From: Nematopogon swammerdamellus
Lineage: Eukaryota; Arthropoda; Insecta; Lepidoptera; Adelidae
DNA length: 64,000 bases
Assembly (NCBI GenBank): GCA_946902875.1
Contig: OX336348.1
Span: forward strand, 11,433,741-11,497,740
Direction: 5' to 3'
The translations under genes and the position numbers were made by a program. Numbering within the stretch: the first letter of the stretch is position 1; every line of letters begins with the position of its first letter. Below, piece after piece: positions 31,434 to 42,193 of the stretch. Below the pieces are notes generated by a model that worked only from the letters and a program-made list of their open reading frames with translations, did not search any database and was not told the origin of the DNA.

Positions 31434-32000
31434 CCGCTCGGCATTAGTTTCTAGGATGAACGGAGTGTAGAGACCTAACCCGGCTCAAGGCTACATAGAC
31501 TTGACCTTTCGCAAAAATGTGTGAACTTAAATCAACCACAGCTCGGTCCAAACCAAAGTAGTTCCTTGTAACTTATGTACAGTACGATTCCTTCATCGCA
31601 GGAGAGCTTTGACGCAGCTGCTGTGGTAGCATCCAAACTGCACTATGGGAGTTTAACAAAAACGACATGCACCGCCTCAACATTAGGTTAGGGTTAAATG
31701 AAAGTATTCTGTAATTTAACCCTGGTTATTTTTTTTTAAACCACCAAAACAGGTTAATAATCTCTGTTTGGGGAGAAAACTCGCATAGTGCCGTCCGTCG
31801 CAGCTGCAGCAAAACTCTCCTGCGATGAAGGACTCGTATGTACAGTAACACCCCAGCACAATATCAATGGCAACGTTTTTCGTTCTATATTGCCCTGTCC
31901 ACGAAGTATGTCGTCGATGGTTCGATTCTGACACCTGCTCCATGGACATTGTTTTGACATGGAATCATATGACATGTCTTGCACGCACTTATTGCGCGTT
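31434..32000 (-). pseudogene. Helitron Pif1-like helicase fragment cut by a MITE
   Basis: On the minus strand NIERKTLPLILCWGVTVH (motif V region) is followed, after a 252-bp insertion, by the expected KLQG continuation and then in another frame LDRAVVDLSSHIFAKGQVYV and ALSRVRSL (the QxYVALSR motif). A stop follows at about 31455. It is a different, more diverged copy than that at 3488. Upstream (32000-32095) the sequence is a dispersed repeat shared with 54965-55110. Confidence 0.8.
31585..31836. mobile_element. 252-bp MITE with ~38-bp TIRs and 11-bp target duplication
   Basis: The ends are inverted repeats (CCTTCATCGCAGGAGAG shared, about 38 bp with 6 mismatches). TATGTACAGTA flanks it at 31574-31584 and 31837-31847, and helicase coding resumes correctly when one copy is removed in thought. 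Duplications of 9-11 bp are typical of MULE-type transposons; the assignment is inference. Non-coding. Confidence 0.8.
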
Positions 32001-32417
32001 CGTCGCTGGAATTTGAATTTAAAAGATGTAAGCCAAAAATAGTGACCCAGAATACCTAGGTAGGAGTATGTTTGAAACACGATACTATAGATGAATAAAG
32101 GAGGATGGGCACTTTGGTACACCCCTCCAAAAGCAATGAGTATTACATGGTTGAATTGGGTTTTTAAAGTAGATCAATTCAAACTATGGGCGCTTCGGCC
32201 AAATCGTTGTCCGTTCGGAGATATAGTGATCTGTCTGTCGCTCTGTCTGTCCGCTTATAACTTGAGAACCACTGAACTGATTTTAATACAGTTTGTTTCT
32301 ACGAATAGCTTGATTCTTCCCGTCAATTATGAGCTAGTTAGCATCACGCTAAATGGCTTATGAGGTTAGCAGAGAAGTCAAATATATGTGAGCGGGCGGA
32401 GCCGCAGGCACAGCTAG
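32000..32417 (+). repeat. dispersed repeats ending in a Helitron-type 3' end
   Basis: 32000-32095 matches 54965-55110 in reverse. 32110-32417 contains ATAACTTGAGAACCACTGAA and ends GGCGGAGCCGCAGGCACAGCTAG, the CTAG terminus with a GC stem expected for a Helitron. Orientation is opposite to the helicase fragment at 31434, so they are separate elements. Confidence 0.6.
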
Positions 32418-32435
32418 TCATTAATACTAATAATA

Positions 32436-32690
32436 ATCAATGGTCATGGAGTAAGTTACTTTCTTTTATGAGATACTGCGTTTGTAGGTTCTGTGTATGA
32501 TACTAAAACTAAATTGACGGTTTTTAGAAATATTTTCTGTATGTATGTACATATGTTCCTACATAACTCTTAAACCAATCATCTGAATTCGATAAAACTT
32601 AGTACACGCACATTTAGCAATACGAGACACAGGATAGATAAAATAAAATTCACTTCCGGTTACGCTAAGATGTGATATATAGAAAAAACT
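32436..32690 (+). repeat. dispersed repeat with TTCACTTCCGGTTACGCTAA
   Basis: Copies in the same orientation lie at 37640-37905 and, partial, 38608-38750. Features shared are GTATGTATGT, CTTAAACCAATCATC and GACACAGGATAG. Non-coding; class unknown. Confidence 0.75.
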
Positions 32691-32794
32691 GTACATTTAT
32701 ATTTCATACTTAAAGCAGAATACTTAGCTCCGATCCGACACAATTGGAAACTTGCGCACCAGTGCATAGTTATGTACATAAAATTACCTTTCCG

Positions 32795-33225
32795 AACACC
32801 GCCGATGTGCCGAACACCCTGTATAATAAGAACTTTATCACAGCTCTATTATAAGTTAAGTGAGAATGGTTGGTAACCAACTTTAAATCGTTATAGATCC
32901 TAAATGGTCATTCGAAATGAAAAATGGTAAGAGAAACCTAAAGATTATTTTCAAATACCTATTCAACGATACCCCACTTAAAATAGTTAGTCAACTTTAA
33001 TTTTTTTCTTTTTCACAATATGGCATCTAGTTGTCACCATATTGAATTTTGATTACTGTCATGTCTTTAGTGACACTCGCAAGATTAAGACAAATCGATT
33101 GACGTCAGAATCCTCCAAATCGGCCCACGCGTTTGGTCTCTAGAGTGCCACAAAGGAACAAACATACATACATACATAGGCTGATAAACACATTACCCTC
33201 CTTTGCGTCGCGCAGTCGGGTAATA
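32795..33225 (-). repeat. dispersed ~430-bp repeat, second copy at 52885-53300
   Basis: The reverse complement matches 52885-53300 along its length: CCCGACTGCG end, (TATG)n, GTGGCACTCTAGAGACCAAA, GTGGGGTATCGTTGAATAGG, and GCCGAACACC end. Non-coding. Confidence 0.85.
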
Positions 33226-33700
33226 AGGTCTCTGGATTAAATACAAGTCCTCGGCGTGCAGCGTCCGCTCGGCGAACAAGAATTCCTACCTACCTACCTA
33301 GTCAGCTGACTGAGGGAGAATAGGAACGATCGCACCGGTTTATTGACGGACGTCGTGGTCTTCGTCTCCGTCTTCCCGCACAATCAGCCGGAGGCCTAGC
33401 CTCTCGACGCGCAGCTCCCACGGCACGGCGTTCCACTGAACACAGCAGAGCCGCCGGCAGTCCAGCGACAGGTGTGTCGCTGACTCACAGCGGTGGCGTC
33501 GACGGGGCACTCTCCAACCGTCCTGCCCGCTCGCGCGGTGACGGGAGCGGAAGTCGGGAAGCTGTCCTGGAGCGAAGCCCGTACCAAACTCTACGCGATA
33601 GGGATAAAAATCACACGCCGCACTAGCATAATGGCCGTGGAGCGGCGGTGGGTCCCCTATCCCGCAGTAAAACACAATTAGAGTGGGGTGAAAAACGTGG
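33226..33700 (-). other. GC-rich stretch with an unassigned 111-codon frame
   Basis: 33340-33675 (minus) is open for 111 codons beginning MFYCGIGDPPPLHGHYASAA. I do not recognise it. Its GC-richness makes a chance frame plausible, and an overlapping frame is also open. Confidence 0.2.
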
Positions 33701-34440
33701 CTCCGATGGCGGTAGCCGTAATAAAAATTTTACATGTTGATTTTACACAATACAAATTAAATAATTGGCGTTCGCCTACTCACCCACTGACGTGGAGTTT
33801 ACTTCTCGTTCAAGGCGAGATGTGAAAATATTCCTAATAGTCTTTTCACATTAATTTAAAACTTGAACAAAAGAATTGTGCTGAGAGCGTGCACCAATCT
33901 CTGACAGCCGGAAGAAAGTAAAATCTGTCGCGCTGTCCTCTCCTTCGTGGTTCGCTCTCGGGTTCGCGAATCAGTTTGCTCTTTCTATTGACGTGCTGCC
34001 TCGCTCCCTGGTATCGGCGAGCGAGACAGCACTTCATTCGTCCGTGAGCGGCGGCGCGTCAACAGTCGAACGAGTTGACGCCCATTAAATGTTAATTTAT
34101 TTGATTCTACTCACAACTGTGAAGTAAAGATTTTACAATTAATACCGTTATTTTATTTATCATTTGGACTATTGATGTTATCTAATACCAGCGCACGAAG
34201 CGACGCGACTCTGATTGAGTTGCTGTGTTGGTTGATGTCAGATCAAAGATTGATTGAATCGAATTTATTGATGGTTGATTGAAGGCAGCTGCAACCATAC
34301 TACGCGCGGCCGTATTCTGGTCGCCGTATTTGGGTCGCCTTCGTCCGTGAGCGGCGGCAATATTTAAAATACTGAAACAAATAACTAAACAGAACTGTAG
34401 GGTCGTGTTACGGCAGACCTTGCGGTTTTGCAACGTGACA
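33701..34440. other. non-coding end of nested block 2
   Basis: AT-rich with GC-rich patches. TTCGTCCGTGAGCGGCGGC occurs twice (34038 and 34341). The block ends CAACGTGACA at 34440, before the duplication CGAC. No matching LTR was identified. Confidence 0.4.
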
Positions 34441-34985
34441 CGACTGAGGGGTGTACTAAAAAGTGTGACGCACGCGTGTTCTTGATATCGACTTCATAAA
34501 GGAAAGCTATGCGTGCGGGCGCCGGGTGACCTACCTGCCGCGTGCCCGTCGCCCGTACCACCGACGCCCGTTCATTGCGATGGGAATCAAATCAGCGTGC
34601 GGTGCGGTATGCTTACGGACACGGATAACGGGAATTTCATTGGTGCGCGACGCGAGTGCGTCGAAGTACGAGAAGAGTTTGAAGCAGTCGGCGAAGCGGC
34701 AACTGAACATCTGGCTAACCATCCCGCCGTACGCGTCCAATATATGCAGTATACGGTGAAAACCGCGCTCATGGTTACGCTGCACGAACGAGCACCGCGA
34801 TAAGAAGTATTGACAACCAATCTACTAGAGGCCGAGTATATCGTAAACTGCCGGCCAATCACACATGTGTCGGCACACCACGAGGAAGAAGAGGCCCTGA
34901 CCCGAAACCACTTCTTGATCGGGGCCTACTCCAGCGCGCCAGTTCTGCCGCGCACCTCTGAGTGGAACCTGGTGAAAAAAGCAAA
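34441..34985 (+). pseudogene. BEL-A integrase, core and C-terminal part
   Basis: Begins with the codons cut at 25160. It encodes LRGVLKSVTHACS (first zinc-binding Cys; a stop and a Tyr replace the second), GDLPAA, and after frame changes the remnant of the catalytic core (TDNGNFIGARREC; KTALMVTLHERAPR) and LLEAEYIVNCRPITHVSA, HHEEEEALTRNHFLIGAYSS. Several stops and shifts and the lack of the first core Asp make it non-functional. The reading order matches BEL/Pao integrase. Confidence 0.85.
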
Positions 34986-35060
34986 TTAGAGATCCGCCTA
35001 GCGCCGACTAACGACGGCGACGGTGCAGCCTGCCGCCCCTGAGTGATGTGCGTGTACCCC

Positions 35061-35073
35061 GCAGAGGGGAGAT
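35061..35073 (+). promoter_or_regulatory. polypurine tract of BEL-A
   Basis: GCAGAGGGGAGAT immediately precedes the LTR start TGTTGG. In LTR elements this is the primer site for plus-strand DNA synthesis. No such tract precedes the LTR at 5456, which marks that one as the 5' LTR. Confidence 0.8.
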
Positions 35074-36378
35074 TGTTGGCGACAGGACTGACTTAGCATA
35101 GAGACTTTTAATAATGTCCGATAGCGTCCGACGAATATTAAGTATGTAATGTTATGTCTATTAATAAACGATTAAACCTTAAGTAAAAATAAGTAAGACG
35201 ACTGTAATTATAATTAAACTTGGGCCCAAGAATCAAAGATGTCACGAGTAGAATAAGCCGTTTAGAATAATTTGAAATTGTATGGAAATGTGTAAATTAT
35301 GATGAATAAATCCTGCCGTTTGTAGTCTTTCATTGAAGCTAAGGGAAAGTGCTATCACAAATAGGTACATGTAAATTATTTTGAATTTGAACTGACTGAG
35401 TAGCGACATCACATAATAATTTATCTATATTATGTTGTCCTGACATGGCAACTAGCTCCGAAGAAAACATAGTCAATTTGTTTACTACTGCATACATACA
35501 TACATACATATCACAAACGCTGAATCCCGACAATCGGGGTAAGCAGAGTAATCGGTGTTGTGCTGCAAGAACTCTGGTCAATTACAGCACAACACCGACC
35601 ACCACGTTTCGCAAAGTATGCGAACAAGATTCGATCAAGCAGCAAGTAAGGCACGAAGACCCTCCATGCATGACTCAGTGGAAGTACCGTGCCAAGAAGA
35701 GAGGAGGCGATCCTGTCGCCCTTTAGCACGGCATCTTGTCCTTATCCCTTAGTCGCCTTTTACGACATACTACTGCATACTTCATAATAACATAACATCT
35801 GCTTGCCTTAGACAATGTAATTCAAATAATTAAGCGTCTCGGCACGGGTGGCTCTTGCCATCCCTTTTGCGTTGCATTATGGTTAATTTGCACAAGAGAG
35901 ACAGAGGCAGTGTGCCTCGCTGGTATGGAGCCGGGAGGTTGCGGGGCGCGCGGGCGGCGGCCGCACATTCCGAAGACAAGTGTACGAACCGAACGACGCT
36001 TGGAGTTCAGTTAGTTTTTTCGCCTTGCCAGGCCTCACGCACTCTATGTACTTGCGCGCGCTAACTACCTACCGCCCGACGGGCCGCCGGCGGTCTTTTT
36101 CAGTAAAAATTCGTCTGCCGCGCGAAGTATACATAGACGCTCGCCCACGCAAGTGCGCGCAGCTGCAAAGCAATAACCACTTTACACTCGATCGTTAAGG
36201 TACATTTTCGCACGCAGCGATTGGCGTTGTGAAAGAGTAGGCTATTAAAGCCCGAAGGTAGGAACATTTTCTATGGAGTGATTTATCTGTTACGAAGTAA
36301 CTATTAAGTAATCTGTGGCCTTGCCGCGTCAGCTAGTCTCAGCTCAGTCAGACACAGTAATAGCACGTATAGACCTGT
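35074..36378 (+). mobile_element. 3' LTR of BEL-A, interrupted and truncated
   Basis: Starts TGTTGGCGACAGGACTGA as at 5456. It carries the same dispersed repeat (35485-35780) and GC-rich part (35930-36020). It is broken by an insertion at 36028-36311 and ends within the LTR at GTAATAGCACGTA (36378), lacking the last ~40 bases of the other LTR. About 200 bases of the 5' LTR are absent near 35360-35425. Confidence 0.85.
36028..36311 (+). mobile_element. ~284-bp insertion in the 3' LTR, flanked by an 8-bp duplication
   Basis: GCCTTGCC occurs on both sides and once in the uninterrupted 5' LTR (about 6591-6598). The inserted DNA ends CTATTAAGTAATCTGTG and its second half resembles the arms at 37400-37560 and 41100-41275 (CGCACGCAGCGA, CTATGGAGTGATTTATCTG). 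The same terminal 20 bases occur alone at 54330. Confidence 0.8.
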
Positions 36379-36966
36379 AGCGCTAGGTTTTTGGTTTCAA
36401 AAATATTAAAGTTGTTAATGGGGTCTGGGTCCATGCTCCACCAAGGTTCTCCACCTGAAATTTAGGTATTTGTCTTTTATATCAGTATTGGACGAAAAGA
36501 AAATTTTACTTTCATGATAATAACGCAGTAGTAACCGATGTGCAAAAGCATTTTGTATCATCTCTGTCCACGGAAATCCTTATATTTAACCAGTACCTAA
36601 TACATCTCCCAAATAGCTCTAAAAGAATATTAGAATAGGTTAAATAGATGTTTCGCGTTTTAGAGTACTGATATCTGTTGTTCAAAATATTTTGTGTCGA
36701 ATTCATCCACGACATTTATAGATATTTAATATTTTTATTACAACATCCTCTAAAAGCCACAAAAGAAAATGCGGGTTATTTGAGTTTACGTCTTTTTGAT
36801 TATTATGGTGTAACAAAACACTATTCATAATTTGTGTCGTTTTTATCCACGGAATTTTAATAGTTAAAAAAAAAACCGCATGAAGTGCGAGCGCGGGGAA
36901 TAGCGCGGGCGCGGGCGGCGGGGCGGCGGGCGAGGCGAGCGAGCGAGCGAGCGAGCGAGGCACGCC
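36379..36966. other. AT-rich DNA with a GC-rich (GAGC)n tract
   Basis: No gene was recognised. GTGTCG(A/T)(A/T)TTCATCCACG-like words recur near 36560, 36695 and 36830, suggesting old tandem repeats. A (GCGA)n tract lies at 36936-36960. Confidence 0.5.
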
Positions 36967-37632
36967 GGCGCCGCACAGTGGATCGACTCCATACAACCGA
37001 TCGGACATAGGATTCTAAAAACATGAATTCATTATTTCTCAAAAACAAATGATGCCAATGTATTCTAATAAATTATTCACGTCGAAAACATTCTTACTCA
37101 TTTTGCGATTAAACTTAAGTTTTGAAAGATATTTGAAGAAAACTGATTTCATTGTATGGAAAAATATTTAAAAAAATTATTTCTCGCGATTTTCGCCTAT
37201 TTTCAAAATTTAATGACAATTACATTTTTTTATGAGATATTTTCTAAATATCACCCAAACATACTTACTACGCTAACCAACGCCCTTTGGAGTTACGAGG
37301 CAGAATATGGGTTTTCCATATGTAATGTTTTATTTTTCGATGTCGCACTGCCACAAAACGTGAACAAAAACCACATACTTGGCAGAATGTGCACCTACAG
37401 GTACCTCATCCCTCGGATTACTTAATACAGATAAATCACTCCATAGAAAAAGTTCCATACCTACAGCTTTAATAGCCTACAGTTTTACGTCGCCAGTCGC
37501 TGCGTGCGAAAAAGTACCTAAACGAAAGAGCGTAAAGTGATTATTGCTTTGCAGCCGCGTGGCCTTGAAGCAAACTCGGTGACGCTAGGGCTGCTACTTT
37601 CGATAAAAATATAAATTCATTACACAGTATAA
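36967..37632 (+). repeat. left arm of a large inverted repeat
   Basis: About 665 bp that match 41056-41780 in reverse at roughly 95 percent, from GCGCACAGTGGATCGACTCC to ATTCATTACACAGTATAAT. Both arms keep an open frame of about 90 codons (MEKY.KKLFLAIFAYFQNLMT); it resembles no known protein and may be chance. Confidence 0.85.
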
Positions 37633-37639
37633 TCAATAC

Positions 37640-37905
37640 TAATAATAAATCTGTAAGGGATGGTCATGGAGTAAGTTGCTTTGTTTTTTGAGATATTTGG
37701 TTTGTAGACTCTGTGTAAGATACTAAAACTAAATTTACGATTTTTAGAAATCATTTCTGTATGTATGTATGTTCCACCATAACTCTTAAACCGATCATCC
37801 GAATTCGATGAAACTTCGTACAAGTACATTTACCTACACGGGACACAGGATAGGCTAAATTAAATTCACTTCCGGTTACGCTAAGATGTGGCTCCCATAC
37901 AAACC
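37640..37905 (+). repeat. dispersed repeat (copy of 32436-32690)
   Basis: Shares GGTCATGGAGTAAGTT, GTATGTATGT, GAATTCGAT and TTCACTTCCGGTTACGCTAA with 32436-32690. A GC-rich stretch follows at 37950-38020. Confidence 0.75.
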
Positions 37906-38607
37906 GATATGTTCCGTAGGCGCCGCCGTAGTACTATAGGTATTTACCAAGCGGGCGGCCGGCAGCTGGCAGCGGCCGCGCGGAGGGGCGGAGAGTGGCG
38001 AGCGGGCAGCGAGCGAACTGAATAGCCGCAATATGATAGAATGGATCTCTGTTCCTCTTTCACGCAAAAACTACTGAACAGATTTTGATGAGCCTTTACA
38101 GTACATCAAAATAACATATAGGCTATAGTTTATAAAGACATTGTGTAAAGTGGCCCAAATAATTATATCGATAAATGTCAAGCAAGTCGGAAAAAATCCT
38201 GCCATCTGAGAGCTATCTCAGCGTGCGCTGCGTAAACCGTTAGAGTTACACGAAGATAATGTATGTTGACGTTGTTTCTCATAAATAGTTCTAAAAAATG
38301 TCCGCGACAGCATATATCTACTTTTTATGTGGAAGCCACTATAGCCAAAATAGTGAACGATAAATACATTTAAATTTGGATACTGTATTTACAATGCACA
38401 TTTTATAGTTTGAATTAATCCTTATCCAAAAATACAAACTTTTATCGCGTCTGGTATTTAAAGTAGATAAACTTTGGATTTTACACTAAGTAATTTGGAC
38501 AAATAGTTTCAAAGAGTGAGTAGTTTCAAATAGTTTCGATGAGAATGTCTATGGCGTCCTGCGGTGCGGCGCACAGTACGGGCGAGGCGGAGGGCAGCGG
38601 GGCCAGG
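37906..38607. other. non-coding DNA, nothing recognised
   Basis: GC-rich at 37950-38020, then AT-rich. The only words noted are CAAAAACTACTGAACAGATT-like phrases (38066), typical of insect repeats. No gene. Confidence 0.5.
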
Positions 38608-38750
38608 CGAATATGTATGTATGAATTTCCTCCATAAAATTTAAGCCGATCATGTAAATTCGATTAAAATTAGTACACGCACATTTACCTATACGAGGCA
38701 CAGGATAGGCTAAATAAAATTCAGTTCCGGTTACGCTAATAGGTGGAATA
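38608..38750 (+). repeat. partial dispersed repeat (copy of 32436-32690)
   Basis: Matches the second half of the 32436 repeat, with TTAGTACACGCACATTTACC and TTCCGGTTACGCTAA. Confidence 0.7.
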
Positions 38751-38810
38751 TTTAACTTAGTTAGGTATCTAAAGGATTTGATTTATTTTAACTGAAGTTT
38801 CTTATTTTAA

Positions 38811-39134
38811 TATCGATAGCTGTTTCCCGCGGATTCGCTTGCGTGAAATTCGTATTTCAAAAGAAGAAAGTAAGTAACTTAGGCCAGGGCCGGAGGGTTA
38901 ACTGTATTCAGATAAACAATAAACATTCTCAAATAAAATAAGTAACATACTAAAGGCGAGGCCGTAGGCCGAGCTTCGTTCAGGAAGAGTATAAACCTTT
39001 TCGAAGAAAGTAAGTAAGTGAGGGCGAGGCCGAAGGTCGAGCTGCGTTTAGGAAAACGATAACCTTTTCGAAGAAAGTAAGTAACAGAGGGCGAGGCCGA
39101 AGGCCGAGCTGCGTTCAAGAAGACCATAAACCTT
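38811..39134 (-). repeat. Helitron-type end and four ~65-bp units, minus orientation
   Basis: A degenerate CTAG terminus near 38815 (CCCGCGGATTCGC) and TTCACGCAAG precede four units with GAGGCCGAAGG..GAGCTGCGTT cores. Orientation is opposite to 39330-40192. Confidence 0.7.
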
Positions 39135-39329
39135 TTCGAAGGGAAGCACTGACGTGGAACCAAGCTCATTCGGTGTTATGGGCTGACATCACAGATGTTG
39201 TAGGTGATGTAGCCAACTGTGTCAGTTTCCATAAAAAAATTTTTTTTAAAGGAAGTGACTAAGGGCGTGTCCTAAGGCCGAGCTGTATCCTAAAAGACGC
39301 TGAAGGTAAGTAACTATGGGCTATAGTTA

Positions 39330-40192
39330 CCTACTTTCTTCAAGACGGTTTATAGTCTTCCTGAACGCAGCTCGGCCTTCGGCCTCGCCCTCAGTTACTT
39401 GATTTCTTCGAAAAGGTTTATAGTCTTCCTGAACGCAGCTTGGCCTTCGGCCTCGCCCTTAGTTACTTACCTACTTTCTTCGTGAAGGTTTATGGTCTTC
39501 CTGAACGCAGCTCGGCCTTCGGCCTCGCCCTCTGTTACTTATTTTCATCGGGAAGGTTAAGTCTTCCCGAACGCAGCTCGGCCTTCGGCCTCGCCCTTAG
39601 TTACTTACTCTCTTCGAGAAGGTTTATGGTCTTCCCGAACGCAGCTCAGCCTTCGGCCTCGCCCTCAATTACTTAATTTCGTCGAGAAGTTTTATAGTCT
39701 TCCTGAACGCAGCTCGGCCATCGGCCTCGCCCTTAGTAACTTACTTTGTTCGAGAAGGTTTATGGTCTTCCTGAACGCAGCTCGGCCTTCGGCCTCGCCC
39801 TCTGTTACTTACTTTCTTCGAAAAAGTTATCGTCTTCCTGAACGCAGCTCGGCCTTCGGCTTCGCTCTCAATTACTTAATTTCGTCGAGAAGTTTTATAG
39901 TCTTCCTGAACGCAGCTCGGCCTTCGGCCTCGCCCTTAGTTACTTACTTTGTTCGAGAAGGTTTATGGTCTTCCTGAACGCAGCTCAGCCTTCGGCCTCG
40001 CCCTCTGTTATTTACTTTCTTCGAGAAGGTTTATTGTCTTCCAGAATGCAGCTCAGCCTGAAGCCTCGCCGTTAGTTACTTACTTTAGTCGAGAAGGTTT
40101 ATTGTTTACCTAAACGCAGATCGGTCTTAGTTACTTACTTTCTTCCTTTGAAATACGAATTTCACGCTAGCGAAGCCGCGGGCAAAAGCTAG
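39330..40192 (+). repeat. twelve ~65-70-bp tandem units ending in a Helitron-type 3' end
   Basis: Units carry CTGAACGCAGCTCGGCCTTC and TTACTTACTTTCTTCG. The array ends TTTCACGCTAGCGAAGCCGC, GGGCAAAAGCTAG at 40192, a Helitron 3' terminus. With 38811-39134 it forms a broken inverted pair around 39135-39329. Long frames here are repeat translations. Confidence 0.85.
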
Positions 40193-40193
40193 T

Positions 40194-41055
40194 ATTATAA
40201 TAAAGAGGAAATATGTGTGAATGTTTGTTCATGAGCTACCGCACATATTTAAAAATGTTTTTACTGTTAGATAGGTACCTATATTTTTTTTGGTTTAACA
40301 TATAGGCTACTTACTAGCTTTTGCCTGCGGCATCGCCCTCGTTAAAGTATACTAAAGGAAGAAATTAGTTCGGCCCGAAAATGCTTCAGGTAATCCTACC
40401 TACTACCCCTGTAATGTTATTAAATTTTTATCAGTGATAGGAATAGGTAGGGCTTCTAACTTCGAGGAACAGAGTAAAAGATTGGAGACTTCCTTACGAC
40501 GAAATTAAAATATTATTTTCGTTCCTGGGTACGAAAAAATATTCATGGTGTTTTAATTGCGCCACTTAAAAAAAGTGGCCGCCATTTTGAACTTTTTAGT
40601 TACTGGACCGATTGCTTTCAAAATCGATATCTGAGTGTTTGTGTGGGCTCTGATTACGAATCCGTTGTCAAAATTAAAAAAAGTGGCCGCCATTTTGAAC
40701 TTTTTAGTTACTGGACCGATTGTTTAAATGTTCACTACAGATTCGTATTCAGAGCACACACAGACACCCAGATATAGATTTTGAAAGCAATCGGTCCAGA
40801 AACTAAAAAGTTCAAAATGGCGGATACTTTTTTTAAATTTTGACAACGGATAGGATTACCTGAAGCATTTTCGGGCCGAACTAATTTCTTCCTCTAATAT
40901 ACTTTAACGAGGGCGATGCCGCGGGCAAAAGCTAGTAAGTAGCCTATATGTAAACAAAAAAAATATAGGTATCTATCTAACAGTAAAAAACATTTTTAAA
41001 TATGTGCTGTAGCTCACGAACAAACATTCACACATATTTCCTCTTTATTATAATA
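40194..41055. mobile_element. palindromic element with ~200-bp arms and Helitron-like CTAG ends
   Basis: The arms 40194-40398 and 40858-41055 are reverse complements (AAATATGTGTGAATGTTTGT; GAAATTAGTTCGGCCCGAAA). CTAGCTTTTGCCTGC at 40314 and its complement at 40935 lie within them. The centre holds three copies of a 112-bp unit (two plus, one minus) with GTGGCCGCCATTTTGAAC. The same family, with about 18 units, is at 50155-52220. Confidence 0.8.
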
Positions 41056-41780
41056 TTATATTGTGTAATGAATTTATATTTTCGAAAGTAGCAGCCCTAG
41101 CGTCACCGAGTTTGCTTCAAGGCCACGCGGCTGCAAAGCAATAATCACTTTACGCTCTTTCGTTTAGGTACTTTTTCGCACGCAGCGACTGGCGACGTAA
41201 AACTGTGGGCTATTAAAACCGTAGGTATGGAACTTTTTCTATGGAGTGATTTATCTGTATTAAGTAATCTGTGACTTCGTGGTTTCAGACTCTAGCTAGC
41301 CACGAAGAATTCTCCTGTTTGAATTTCTCAGGGGTGATGAGGGAACCTGTAGGTGCACATTCTGCCTAAGTATGTGGTGTTTGTTCACGTTTTGTGGCAG
41401 TGCGACATCTAAAAATAAAACATTACATAAGGAAAACCCATATTCTGCCTCGTAACTCCAAAGGGCGTTGGTTGGCGTAGTAAGTATGTTTGGGTGATAT
41501 TTAGAAAATATCTCATTAAAAATTATAATTGTCATTAAATTTTGAAAATAGGCGAAAATCGCGAGAAATAATTTTTTTTTATATTTTTCCATACAATGAA
41601 ATCAGTTTTCTTAAAATATCTTTCAAAACTTAAGTTTAATCGCAAAATGAGTAAGAATGTTTTCGACGTGAATAATTTATTAGAATACATTGGCATCATT
41701 TGTTTTTGGAAAATAATGAATTCATGTTTTTAGAATCCTATGTCCGATCGGTTGTATGGAGTCGATCCACTGTGCGCCGC
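41056..41780 (-). repeat. right arm of the large inverted repeat
   Basis: Reverse complement of 36967-37632, with one extra ~66-bp stretch (about 41272-41338) containing a hairpin CTTCGTGG/CCACGAAG. It directly adjoins the palindromic element at 40194-41055. Confidence 0.85.
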
Positions 41781-42193
41781 CTCCGCCCCGCCGCACTCGC
41801 GGGTTGGTCAGCCAGCCATACGCGGGGCGCGCGTTGCGTGGTGCGGTGCGAGTTGCGACGTGCGTGCGTTTTCCCGTAGACTGAAAAAATAGTTTTTTAT
41901 GATCGAAGGTATTCCATATAAGTTCTTAAATTAAGAATTAGGAATTAATTCGTAAGGCGGAAATAGCAGTGAACGTGGCCTTCAATTTCGAACACGTCGG
42001 TGGGGAAGGGGCGATGATCCCCGCGAAAATAGTAGGCAGCTGTGAGTCGAGCTCAGCAACAGACACGGAAATTTGCGCGAATTATTAAACTCGCTTGTAG
42101 CTTAGCGGGAGTAGGGCTTGCGTAAGACCCGATAGGTTTCAAACATAGAATTTTAAATGTTTTTTTTATATCATAGGCAAATATATATATATA
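41781..42193. other. non-coding DNA, nothing recognised
   Basis: GC-rich to about 41880, then mixed, ending in an (AT)n tract at 42179-42193. No gene seen. Confidence 0.5.

Larger units (their letters stand above)
5456..36378 (+). mobile_element. BEL-A: one BEL/Pao element spread over ~31 kb by nested insertions
   Basis: The pieces occur in the right order and orientation: LTR, primer site, gag, gag zinc knuckle, RNase H, integrase N-terminus, integrase C-terminus, polypurine tract, LTR. The two LTRs (5456 and 35074) both start TGTTGGCGACAGGACTGA and are highly similar. Interruptions at 9399-21455 and 25161-34440 are each flanked by a 4-bp duplication with the gene frame continuing. Protease and RT are missing, with a 57-bp satellite in that place. 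The order of parts is seen directly; that it is a single insertion is inference. Confidence 0.75.

Noticed and set aside
33340..33675. A 111-codon minus frame as an exon of a host gene
   Set aside because: GC-rich with overlapping open frames, no splice sites or domains recognised; left as unassigned.
37156..37425. The ~90-codon frame conserved in both arms of the large inverted repeat as a gene
   Set aside because: The arms are so similar overall that a shared frame needs no selection; no start context or homologous family recognised. Kept only as a note.
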